Source: Heligmosomoides polygyrus polygyrus (lineage: Eukaryota; Nematoda; Chromadorea; Rhabditida; Heligmosomidae). Taken from it: a stretch of 64,000 nucleotides of DNA. Below the pieces are notes generated by a model. It was not told where the DNA came from. It made no database searches and saw only the letters and a list, made by a program, of their open reading frames with translations. Position 1 is the first letter of the stretch, and each line of letters starts with the position of its first letter. The stretch covers positions 87,603,960 to 87,667,959 of the forward strand of contig OX377206.1 in assembly GCA_947396885.1 (NCBI GenBank). The letters are read 5' to 3'. Positions 21,401-28,883 of the stretch are shown piece by piece. The position numbers and the translations under genes were made by a program.

Positions 21401-24400
21401 ATACTACACGTGCATTCCTCATGACTTTGGGTATGGCAATATTCTATAGGAGATTCCTTCTTTCTTATAATAATACTGCTTCCTCAATTCGTTTGTTCCA
21501 GTTTTCGTCCTCCACCTTTCATTAAAACGAAGGAAGAGCTTCAAAAAGAACTCGTTCTTCTGGAGGCGCTCAAGAACATCCAACTTTCCTACAAAGTTCT
21601 TCGAAGTGCTCGTGAAAAAGATGATAGAAGAGCGCAGGTAGACAGGTTCTATGCACAGATGGACTGCCAGGTGAGGCCACTTGAGCGTGGCAACGAAGAG
21701 TTTGAGGTGAGTTTCACTTTTCAGAATGTTGTAGGCCTTAACGAAATCCTTCGCTTTGCTAACGTCCTAACGTCCATTACAGATAATAACCAAGTACCTC
21801 ACTGGTTCGCATGGAATGACACATATGTTTACTATGGAGATCGTCAATATATACTCGGTATTCAAGCCATCTGAACACGCACGTTTCAAGGACAGGATTG
21901 GTAACAGGTGAGAACTAGTATTGTTCGTTTTTGGAGGCTACGAATGGAGAACTGAATAGTTGTTAGGAATCAGATGTCGAACGTCATGTAGAGCTTATCT
22001 CCGTTAGGCGGGATTCATACTTCAGGCACAGGCGACGCGGCGTCACGAATTTCGCCCTATCGATTGATCAGCATAGACGATCGATATTGATAGCTTTCAT
22101 AACGTGGCGCCCTTCCGCGGCGGAACTATAAATCCCGCCTTAGATTAATGCTGCCAGTTGATCATCATGGACGATGTTGGCAAAAGCCATTTCCGCATTT
22201 TCTGGTTTCAATAGCAGGAATACGAGGTCGCTGTATTAGCAGTGGTTAGCTGTTTATGAAGAAAGCCTTCATGCTGCTGGACTGGCACCCTTAGACAAGC
22301 CTTACAAAGTGCATCATATTAGTTTCAGGAAGTATGCATTGATCAATTTTTTAGGATGCTCTTATGGCATGGCTCCCGAGTCTCCAATTTTTACAATATA
22401 CTTTCTCATGGACTGCGTATTGCTCCTCCTGAGGTTCCACTGACAGGTGCTTTTTTTCTGCTACAAACTTCATGTTTTTGTATGTTATGGTGGCTTTAGT
22501 CGGGTATTTGAGGGAAACTTATATGAAACATTTGCACTAAAAATAAAGAATACGGGTAAAGCTTGATGTTAATCAATCCGTTTGCGGGATGTGACCATGC
22601 ATTCTGAAGAATCTCTGGGAGGGTATTTAAGTGCGCATGAGACCAGTACAATGAATGGCGTTGACCAGCCGATGGATAAGTTAGTCCATTATCCTCTCCA
22701 GACAACTCCGGACTAATTCAGAGGCGCTGGAGAGGTGATAGGCATTGAAAGACTTGGGGGAAGTCATATCTATTTAGAATAGTCTCCACAAGATTTCTCA
22801 AATATTCTGACGTTAGCGGGGACTTGAAGTTTTCTTCAGTTTTCAAATAAGGACTAGCCCCCGCCCTCCCCGCCCTCTATAGGTAGGTATTGCTACCTAG
22901 CTTAACTTTCGTCGTGACGTAAATTTTTGTTGAAATACACTCTGATTCAAAACAAAAATAAAGAAGCTTTACGGATATCGTCAGTAACAATGGAAAATTC
23001 TTAACATTTTTACCTATGTGAAGATCATAGTACTTAAAGACTAAAACTAAAAGACTTCTGAGCAGTAGAAATGAAGCTTCGAGTGTGTCGGACTGTTCTT
23101 TTCAGGATTCATGTTCGGAAAGGGCGTCTACTTTGCTGATGTGGCTAGCAAGTCTGGAAACTATTGCTACCCTTCCAAAGGGAAGTGCGCCCTTCTGATG
23201 TTATCCGAGGTCGGTTTTTTTCTTTCGGAGTGTCCAATCATCCACTATTAGTTGAAGCGAATTTAGGTTGCTCTCGGCGATCCTGAGGTGTATCGAGACG
23301 CGGACTATAATGCAGACGAGCTCGCATCTGGAAAGAGCAGCACTTTCGGTATAGGAAAGTACAGACCGAACGAGAAGAACTACGTTACTTTGTAGGTTTT
23401 ACATAGTTTCCTATCCGAAGTTTCATAATTCACTCAATTTGAAGTTAGTGTCGTCACCGTATTATCATATGTCGTGTACGAGGTTTGTAGCGACCCTTCA
23501 TCGTCTAAATTACTTGATAATTCTGACGAACTGGCTGTAGAGCCGCGTGGATTTTAAGCCTTCTTGAAGAAGTTGCCAAGACTAGCTTCATTCATGCATG
23601 GTGGACACTTCAACGATAACGGGAATGAGTCATGAAAAACAGAAACAGGAAATGCATTAAAGTGACCTAGTGATTGGCTGAGGAATGTGTGATTAGCCGG
23701 GGGCGCGTTAACAGCTGAGAAGTTCGCACTGCTGTACCCGTGCACTCTCATGTAGTTTCTTAACCGATTTTCTTTTTCGCCGCTCCCATTGTTTTCGCAC
23801 TGGCTCTGTGTTTTGTCAACAAGACACTGGTTATAGTGCATATTTACGCTTAGGTGTGGGATTAAGCATGTCCTTCCCCATCAGGTTTGCGCCATATTTT
23901 AAAGATCGCTGATACGACTTGTCGACACACTTTCACTAGTCCAGGTCCAGGAGGAGAGGTCGAAAGAAAAAACTGCGTCCAAAGATCGCCTACGGGGTTG
24001 TGTGTGGTGCAGGTTCCGAACGTGGCATCCATTTTTGAAAATTCAGTCGATTACGGTAGGTTACCGTGGGTACGGGGGAATAAGGCTGCAGTGGTCGTTA
24101 TCACCGATCTCGCAAAAATCCTGCCTAGCAGGTTATATGAGGTGCTGACTATTAATCTGATATCGGTCGGTTTTTATTAATGGTGTTACTGTGGAGTATG
24201 GTAGGATACGGTGCAGGTGAGTAAGGTTGTAGGGATCACGATCACCGTTTTCGCACGATCGTCGTATATGATGGGTTATTTCCTGTGCTGATCACGAATC
24301 TGACATTAGTTTTTGAAGTTTCAGCCGATTACGGTGGGCACGGACAAAAAACGCTCCATAATGAATTTCTGAGCGTACATTTTATATCTGAACATTCTTC

Positions 24401-24890
24401 GCCTTTAAGCAGCCTCTACAGAGGAATGTTGATGGTTCTTTTTTTCTAGTTCTTGGGTCACCGACAGCTTTAGTCACCCACACCTACCGTAACCTACCGT
24501 GATCGGCCGATGTTTCAGAATCGCATGTCAAATTTGTGATGACCTCCCCCCCCCCCAAAAAAAAAAACGCAACCCCAGTGCGTAGCAGCCCACGTAACAC
24601 AGCGTCGCCGAAGTATAACATAGGCCCTAGGCAAAATGTGAGCGAATTTTTTTTCGAACTCTCCTCGATCGGTTCGTGAAAGTAGTATAGTCTCGACATA
24701 TGTTTGGTATTTTGACTGCGAAATTTTTTGCTACATTTTCAGAAAGGACGACGTCAAAATTCCGATGGGTCCACTTGAAGACCACAGTGATGACGGTACT
24801 CGCTACTCCTTGTTGTACAATGAATATGTTGTGTATGACGTAGCACAGATTAGATCGCGTTACTTAGTCGAGGTGATGTTCGACATCTAA
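15476..24890 (+). CDS. parp-2: PARP2-type poly(ADP-ribose) polymerase, complete, 14 exons
   Basis: Exons: 15476-15512, 16313-16414, 16485-16624, 16684-16757, 18159-18336, 18402-18470, 18530-18641, 21292-21430, 21502-21706, 21783-21907, 22355-22446, 23106-23209, 23267-23391, 24743-24890. All phases agree and give 549 residues, near the roughly 540-580 of PARP2 proteins. A short basic N-terminus ([10 protein letters not shown]) precedes a WGR domain (about 60-177, WMRWGRVG with W123-G124-R125). The helical regulatory domain starts near 201 ([33 protein letters not shown]). The ADP-ribosyltransferase domain holds the H-Y-E triad: His399 in LLWHGSR, Tyr433 in GKGVYFAD, Glu528 in [10 protein letters not shown]. 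There are no PARP1 zinc fingers or BRCT, hence PARP2. It senses DNA breaks in the nucleus and builds poly(ADP-ribose) from NAD+. Introns 4, 7 and 13 are enlarged by transposons. ATG 15476 is followed at once by a second ATG. Confidence 0.93.
16915..17100 (+). repeat. SINE, tRNA-derived, in PARP2 intron 4
   Basis: GTGTAGCGCTGCGGTAGAGAG resembles an A-box arm and GTTTCGAGTCCTGG a B box, followed by GAGGCAGCAGATTCG and a body reminiscent of family B. It lies end to end with the next, opposite SINE. Confidence 0.55.
17126..17430 (-). repeat. SINE family B in PARP2 intron 4
   Basis: Read on the minus strand: tRNA-like head at 17340-17430, CTTCCATCCCTCTGGGG, GGCCACCGCAAGTCATTC, and a TTTATCCTTTATCC tail at 17126-17140. 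It is nearly full length. Confidence 0.75.
17505..17690. repeat. TTCGAA-rich palindromic patch
   Basis: Irregular repeats of ATTCGAATATTCAAG type, like the arrays at 8.6, 12.4 and 31 kb but without clear terminal repeats. Confidence 0.5.
17865..18045. mobile_element. G-run MITE in PARP2 intron 4
   Basis: Left end AAGGGAGTGGGGG, right end reading AACGCCACTCCGTCAAGG with a complementary GAGTGGCGTT sense. The interior shares AACGCTCGTCCCCC/GGGGGACGAGCGTT and AGTCCAGTGGCTGCCTTACG with 56405-56560 in inverted orientation, so they are two copies of one family. Confidence 0.6.
19320..20280 (-). pseudogene. Degenerate Tc1/mariner transposase in PARP2 intron 7
   Basis: Minus-strand fragments appear in the right order for a mariner protein. 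A helix-turn-helix part near 20164-19961 has [20 protein letters not shown], followed directly by a catalytic part (19957-19664) with [14 protein letters not shown] and [19 protein letters not shown]-terminal part, read across frames at 19580-19325, has [21 protein letters not shown] and [18 protein letters not shown] holds the first catalytic Asp. Several frameshifts are present. The gene is intronless here and clearly dead. It enlarges an intron that is 2.65 kb long overall. Confidence 0.75.
20772..20872. mobile_element. Short G/C-run MITE
   Basis: A run of about 16 G followed by TAGTCACCAT at the left and GGTGATCACCCTCA followed by a run of 14 C at the right. Inside PARP2 intron 7. Confidence 0.6.
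21039..21173. mobile_element. MITE with GATTCATCAATCGCTTACCGG ends
   Basis: Left GGGTAGATTCATCAATCGC and right GCGATTGATGAATCTGGCCC are complementary. The inside has TCACCAAACC and GATATGAGATTCATCAGCATC, a smaller inner palindrome. It ends about 120 bases before PARP2 exon 8. The end motif is shared with 31159-31317. Confidence 0.75.
22007..22138. mobile_element. MITE, GGCGGGATTCATAC ends, TTA target duplication
   Basis: Left end GGCGGGATTCATACTT, right end ACTATAAATCCCGCC, flanked by TTA at 22004-22006 and 22139-22141. The centre has ATCGATTG and CGATCGATAT palindromes. Lies in PARP2 intron 10. The 3-bp TTA duplication fits PIF/Harbinger-type MITEs. Confidence 0.8.
22560..22740 (-). repeat. 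SINE family B remnant in PARP2 intron 10-11 region
   Basis: Minus-strand traces of the family body: GGCTGGTCAACGCC, a degraded GTAGAATGC region and CAAACGGATTGATTAAC. The head is missing. Confidence 0.45.
24030..24500. repeat. Direct and inverted GATTACGGT repeats in PARP2 intron 13
   Basis: AGTCGATTACGGTAGG near 24047 and AGCCGATTACGGTGGG near 24325 are direct copies about 275 bases apart, and an inverted copy (CCTACCGTGATCGGCC) lies near 24494. No coding signal. Confidence 0.4.
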
Positions 24891-25046
24891 ACGATTTGCA
24901 TCCTGATGTAAAACGTCATTGTATCATAATCATTGGATCTCTGTAACAATCGAAGCATGTATATAACAATTCGTAACCATTGATGTACTGATTTTTGTCT
25001 CCTTTGTAGTTGTGTAGTCTCACACTTCTCCGTTGTGTCTCGGGTC

Positions 25047-25052
25047 AATAAA
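25047..25052 (+). terminator. PARP2 polyadenylation signal
   Basis: AATAAA 157 bases after the PARP2 stop codon, the first canonical signal downstream. Confidence 0.7.
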
Positions 25053-25187
25053 TTTTTTGAAGGCAGATGAAACATTTTTTGAACTCGAACATGTCTAAAG
25101 TCGTTGAGGCAAGGTATGCTGTGAAGCCAGCTCTCGTGCTTAGACAGTGAGGACAACCTGAAAGTAACGGTTGATGTGTGCTCCTTA

Positions 25188-25320
25188 GGCCCCATTTATA
25201 CCCGACGCCGAGCGATGCGACGGCATGTACAGTGGCCACATTGATCGATCGCGTCGCTCGATCAATGTGGGCCACAATACGTGGTGTTGCGTCGCGCAGC
25301 GTCGAAGTATAAACGGGGCC
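25188..25320. mobile_element. MITE, GGCCCCATTTATAC ends, TTA duplication
   Basis: 133 bases with ends GGCCCCATTTATACCCGACG and GTATAAACGGGGCC, flanked by TTA at 25185-25187 and 25321-25323. Internal GATCGATCGCGTCGC. The right TTA also serves as the left TTA of the next element. Confidence 0.85.
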
Positions 25321-25323
25321 TTA

Positions 25324-25772
25324 GGCCCCATTTATACTTCGTCGCGGCGCGACGCGATGGTCACGCAATGAGGCCAAATTGATCGATCGCGTCGCACAAT
25401 CAATATAAGCCCATGCACACTTCTGCGACACCGCAGCGTGGTAAGAGGGACGACGGCCACTTCCGCAAAAACGGCGGTCGCGCTAGAGCATCCTTATAGG
25501 CAACGGGACCGACGTCCCAGTGCATGTCGCGTCGCCGGGAATGATTTGAACCATTCCAGCCTGCGGCATTCAGCGCGGCATCGCCGGCGATAGCCGCAAA
25601 AGTGTGCATGCCCCCCCCCCCCCCTCTGCGGCACGTGTCGCAGTGTCGCGCCGCGCCCGTCGCGGCCCTATCCTTCATCATGGCCGTGCCGTGCTGTAGC
25701 AGAACTGTGCATGGGCCTTATGGCCACTAGACGTGGCGTGGCGTCGCGCCGCGACAAAGTATAAACGGGGCC
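25324..25772. mobile_element. Second MITE in tandem, carrying a nested GC-rich element
   Basis: Same GGCCCCATTTATAC ends, flanked by TTA at 25321-25323 and 25773-25775. About 350 extra bases from near 25410 (CACTTCTGCGACACCGC) to 25725 include a C run. They are a copy of the unit at 52126-52470, so a second MITE inserted inside this one. Minus-strand open frames in both copies arise from GC-rich repeat sequence. Confidence 0.75.
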
Positions 25773-25880
25773 TTAGGCGATCTTACAACAGCAAGTTCCA
25801 AGCAAGCTACGTACCGCTTGGCAAGCGCTGTACAGTTTAAAATGCCGGAACAGCAGCAGGACACTATGCAGCGTGGCTAA

Positions 25881-26014
25881 GCCCTAGTTTATACTTGCGT
25901 CGCTGGCGGCGCGGCATCATGGTCAGGATAGGTATCGACCGCGTGGCGCGGTAAATCGATATCTATGGCATTTATTATGCCGCACCGCGTGGCGGCGCAA
26001 GTATAAACTAGGGC
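25881..26014. mobile_element. MITE, GCCCTAGTTTATAC ends, TAA duplication
   Basis: 134 bases with ends GCCCTAGTTTATACTTGCG and CGCAAGTATAAACTAGGGC, flanked by TAA at 25878-25880 and 26015-26017. Interior ATCGATAT palindromes. A decayed relative lacking the right end starts near 19102. Confidence 0.85.
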
Positions 26015-26439
26015 TAAGGAGGCATAGAATCTTCGGTGCCAAGCCTCTCCTGCATACATGGGAAACTGAATCTCCCTGAAGACCTGTGCGGCAGCGTCCA
26101 GGCTTTCAATGAGTGCTCCGAAACTGGTTGGACTCAGCTAGCTGCTCATTTAATTTTTTTTCGAGTTCAACCTTTATCGACAAGGCGCATAGGACGAAAC
26201 ATCAATGACCAATAGATTCGGAGAATACTGTGAGTAGAACCAAGCCTCTGTCCAAACCATAGGACCCAGTAAACTCATTCTAGGAGAAAAGCTCAACAAT
26301 GAATCCCAACAAGGTGCAGGAATAGAGAGGGAAGCCACGGGCGACGAAACGGGAAACAGACGAGTAGCGACGGAAGTGCGGCAGAGCGGTTAGAAGCGAT
26401 GAACCTTGCAGTTCTCCTCCTTCACAATGCCGACATCAA

Positions 26440-26545
26440 CCAGAAAGAACATCGCTGCCCGGAAAGCAGAAGATGCGGGTTCGAGTCCCGCCTGGCGCAA
26501 GAGTTTTGATCGCAACAAAACATCCTGTAACAACATATAGCCTCT
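26440..26545 (+). repeat. SINE family A, partial, duplicated
   Basis: Shares about 90 nearly identical bases with 26730-26820 (AACATCGCTGCCCGG, GGGTTCGAGTCCCGCC, TGGCGCAAGAGTTTTGATCG, CATCCTGTAACAACATAT). The A-box side is missing. The near identity over 90 bases and 290-base spacing suggest a local duplication rather than two independent insertions. Confidence 0.7.
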
Positions 26546-26699
26546 CTACCAGCCGCTCCAGGCTTAAGCAAATGTGTTAGAACATTGTTACTAGTAAGGT
26601 CTTCAGCTTAACCGGCTCCATGCTGATATCAGCGACCGGCCCATCTCGTATCACGGGTGGGTGCTGACAGGCCTCGAGGATATCGCGGATGTTACGTGC

Positions 26700-26825
26700 G
26701 GTCAAACAGCGCCGGTGGTGTAAGGCGAACATCGCTGCCCGGAAAGCAGAAGATGCGAGTTCGAGTCCCGCCTGGCGCAAGAGTTTTGATCGCAACAAAA
26801 CATCCTGTAACAACATATAACCAGG
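26700..26825 (+). repeat. SINE family A, near-complete head
   Basis: GCGCCGGTGGTGTAAGGCG opens a tRNA-like fold: acceptor GCGCC pairs with GGCGC, a hairpin CTGC-CCGGAAA-GCAG mimics the anticodon arm, and GAGTTCGAGTCCC the T arm. The base before the would-be anticodon GGA is C instead of the invariant U, arguing against a working tRNA-Ser. Confidence 0.7.
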
Positions 26826-26873
26826 AAATCCTTAATTTGTTGCCGTTGATCACCACTCTGATCTCCACTTGAT

Positions 26874-27170
26874 GGGCGCGTGGAGCGCAGTCGGAAGAGG
26901 CACCGGCTGTCGCCTGCACCCGATACCAGGTTCCTGGTTCGGATTTCCCGCCCAGGCCAACCAAGCCTTCCATCCCTCCGGGGTCGGTGAATTGGTACCA
27001 GACTTGTCTGGGAAGGATAAAGCGCTGAATTGTTCATCGGCTGGCCACCGCAAGCCATGGGCAATTATGCATTCAACTCGCCTCCACGACATCATGTAGA
27101 AGTAGAATGCATGGCGCATCCCAAAGGGATTGAATAACGCCGTCCTTTATCCTTTATCCTTATCCTTTTG
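26874..27170 (+). repeat. SINE family B, full length, joined to the eIF1-like frame
   Basis: Head GGGCGCGTGGAGCGCAGTCG, body CTTCCATCCCTCCGGGG and GGCTGGCCACCGCAAG, tail TTTATCCTTTATCCTTATCC. The tail abuts the 3' end of the minus-strand eIF1-like frame and supplies its last codons. Confidence 0.8.
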
Positions 27171-27425
27171 ATTACCACTGTGCTGCATGACCTCTCCATA
27201 CTCGGGATATTCGACGATCGTTCGATTACAGCTGTACTTCTTCTTCAGGAATCTGACAATTCTTTTCAAGTTGTGCTCAGTTCCTACAACTTGGACGGTG
27301 GTAATGGCTTTTCTTCCGGGACGCTGTTGAATTCGAATGTGGCAAAAATTTTGGCGCGCAGCGTGTTCGTCTTCTAGCTGCTCGAACGCTTTTTTCGACT
27401 TATTCAAGTTTGTGATATTCGCCAT
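27147..27425 (-). pseudogene. eIF1 (SUI1)-like reading frame, truncated by a SINE
   Basis: 92 codons on the minus strand, ATG at 27425-27423. Residues about 30-82 match eIF1: HIRIQQRPGRKAITTVQ, HNLKRIVRFLKKKYSC and VEYPEYGEVMQ. eIF1 works on the 40S ribosomal subunit in start-codon selection and is normally about 110 residues ending in a conserved HGF-type tail. Here homology stops after HSGNQ and the frame finishes KDKDKG, encoded by the AAGGATA tail of the neighbouring SINE. Normally invariant positions are changed (QQRNGRK to QQRPGRK; SCNGT to SCNRT; TVQGI to TVQVV). The frame is intronless. A diverged retrocopy broken by the SINE is most likely. A real exon using the GTAATC donor inside the last codons is possible, but no following exon was found. 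Confidence 0.7.
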
Positions 27426-27539
27426 AGAAACACAAGCGCTTCTAAGTAAGTTTGTCCTCTCAAACTTGGGTATTTAAACCTAATTAAACGACTAAATTAT
27501 AACGCTTCGAAAGTGTTAGATTCCCAGTAAAGCGATATC

Positions 27540-27905
27540 CGATTTCGTCTGTGTCACCTGTCGTCCCGTTGATCATCGTGTTGTTGGAGAAGGTGCCAGC
27601 AGCGTCTTCACTCGTCCCTGTCGCGTGCCAGAGTGCTCCAATGGATCCTTCTCGCTCGATGGACACGAAGAGCGTCATATTGTTCGTTCTGGTCTTCCAC
27701 GAAGAAATCCGACCAGAGCGTTAGTGGGCGTCCTGGCGTTCTCTTGTCATCCCGCGGAATCCAGTTGGTGGCGGCTCTCGTGTGCGAAACGCATCACGTG
27801 GCCGGCCCACCTAATTCTGGACGACATGGTCCATGTTATAGCGATTTTGATCCTCGAACGTCGACGAATCTCGAAACTTCGCAGCCCTTCGTTCCGTGGA
27901 GCGAA
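27540..27905 (-). pseudogene. RTE-type LINE reverse transcriptase C-terminal remnant
   Basis: Minus-strand decayed copy of the C-terminal region seen intact at 60.3-60.9 kb: a KIRWAGHVMRF-type segment, a RDxKRTPGRP-type segment and an EALWHATG ending. Several frameshifts. It lies divergently against the next fragment. Confidence 0.65.
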
Positions 27906-28045
27906 TTTGGGACATGAGAAAACTATTGCTAGCCCGTACGGCGAAAAATCTACAATTTAAAGCAGGTGTATGTGCGTTCCGTGTTGCGTTTATAGTCAGA
28001 AAGGAAATTCTTCAGTACCACAGAGTTGCGCAGAAATTTGAACTT

Positions 28046-28385
28046 CTAGATTTCACTGTTGTGTGACGCTGTCGCATGGGCCAGGTCGTCGAAAATTAAG
28101 TGCGCCGGCCATGTAATGCGCTTCTCAGACACAGGCTGGACGAGAGTCGTCATCGGCCTGATTCCGCGAAATGTCAAGAGAACACCAGGGCGCCCACCAG
28201 CGCGTTGGTCGGAGTTCTTCGTAAAAACCCTGAACGAACGATATACCGCTTTTCGTGTCCCTCGAGCGAGGAGGGTCCATTGAAGCACTCTGGCACGCGA
28301 CAAGGACGAATGGAGACGCTGCTGGCGCCCGCTAGAGCAAGTCGACGATCGACGGGACGACGTGTGATACAGGTGATGAGCAATG
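28046..28385 (+). pseudogene. RTE-type LINE reverse transcriptase C-terminal fragment
   Basis: An open stretch reads [39 protein letters not shown] and [20 protein letters not shown], then WSTLARDKDEWRRCWRPL by frame continuation, ending near 28365. This is the far C-terminus of nematode RTE-clade endonuclease/reverse transcriptase proteins. The 5' part is absent, as expected from incomplete reverse transcription. Confidence 0.75.
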
Positions 28386-28479
28386 ACATGGAAATTGCAT
28401 GAGCTGAAGTTTAGCGTTCCCTCCTTGGTACGTAACAATCATAAGATACTAGTGATACAGATGACAGATAAGTCTGGTA

Positions 28480-28605
28480 GCAAATCATCAACCTCGGAGC
28501 GATGGAAGACCTGGTTGGACTGAGCGAGAAATCCGAGCCGAGAACCTGGTAACGGTTGCACGCGACAGCCGGCACCTCCTCCGACTGCGCTACACACACC
28601 TCGGG
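28480..28605 (-). repeat. SINE family B, head fragment
   Basis: Minus strand: GTGTGTAGCGCAGTCGGAGG, a degraded GTTCTCGGCTCGGATTTC and CTTCCATCGCTCCGAGG. The body and tail are missing. Confidence 0.65.
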
Positions 28606-28883
28606 AGTTTGCTTACTGAGCGCTTTACAAAGAATCTTGGACTAAATCACATCTGCAGCATAGAAGCTTGCAGGGAAAGACTTACCCGGGATTAGTTAAA
28701 AACAGTTAAGGACAGTGAAGAGATTGGACACCATTACGGTAGGACAAGGTTTTACCTGTGTTCTACTTCACTGTGCTAGCCCTAGCTTAAAGAATAGCAC
28801 AATAATGCTTCCAATTAATGTTTTATTGTGTCATGTTCTGATGAGTAAGTGCACCAATCCACGAAAGATTATGTTGTTATATA

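Noticed and set aside
25400..25681. Minus-strand 93-codon frame, also present at 52101-52505
   Set aside because: Both lie in copies of the same GC-rich MITE and contain a homopolymer run; there is no splice structure or known domain.
26700..26775. Functional tRNA-Ser gene
   Set aside because: Dispersed copies with a common 3' body and missing U33 indicate a SINE head.
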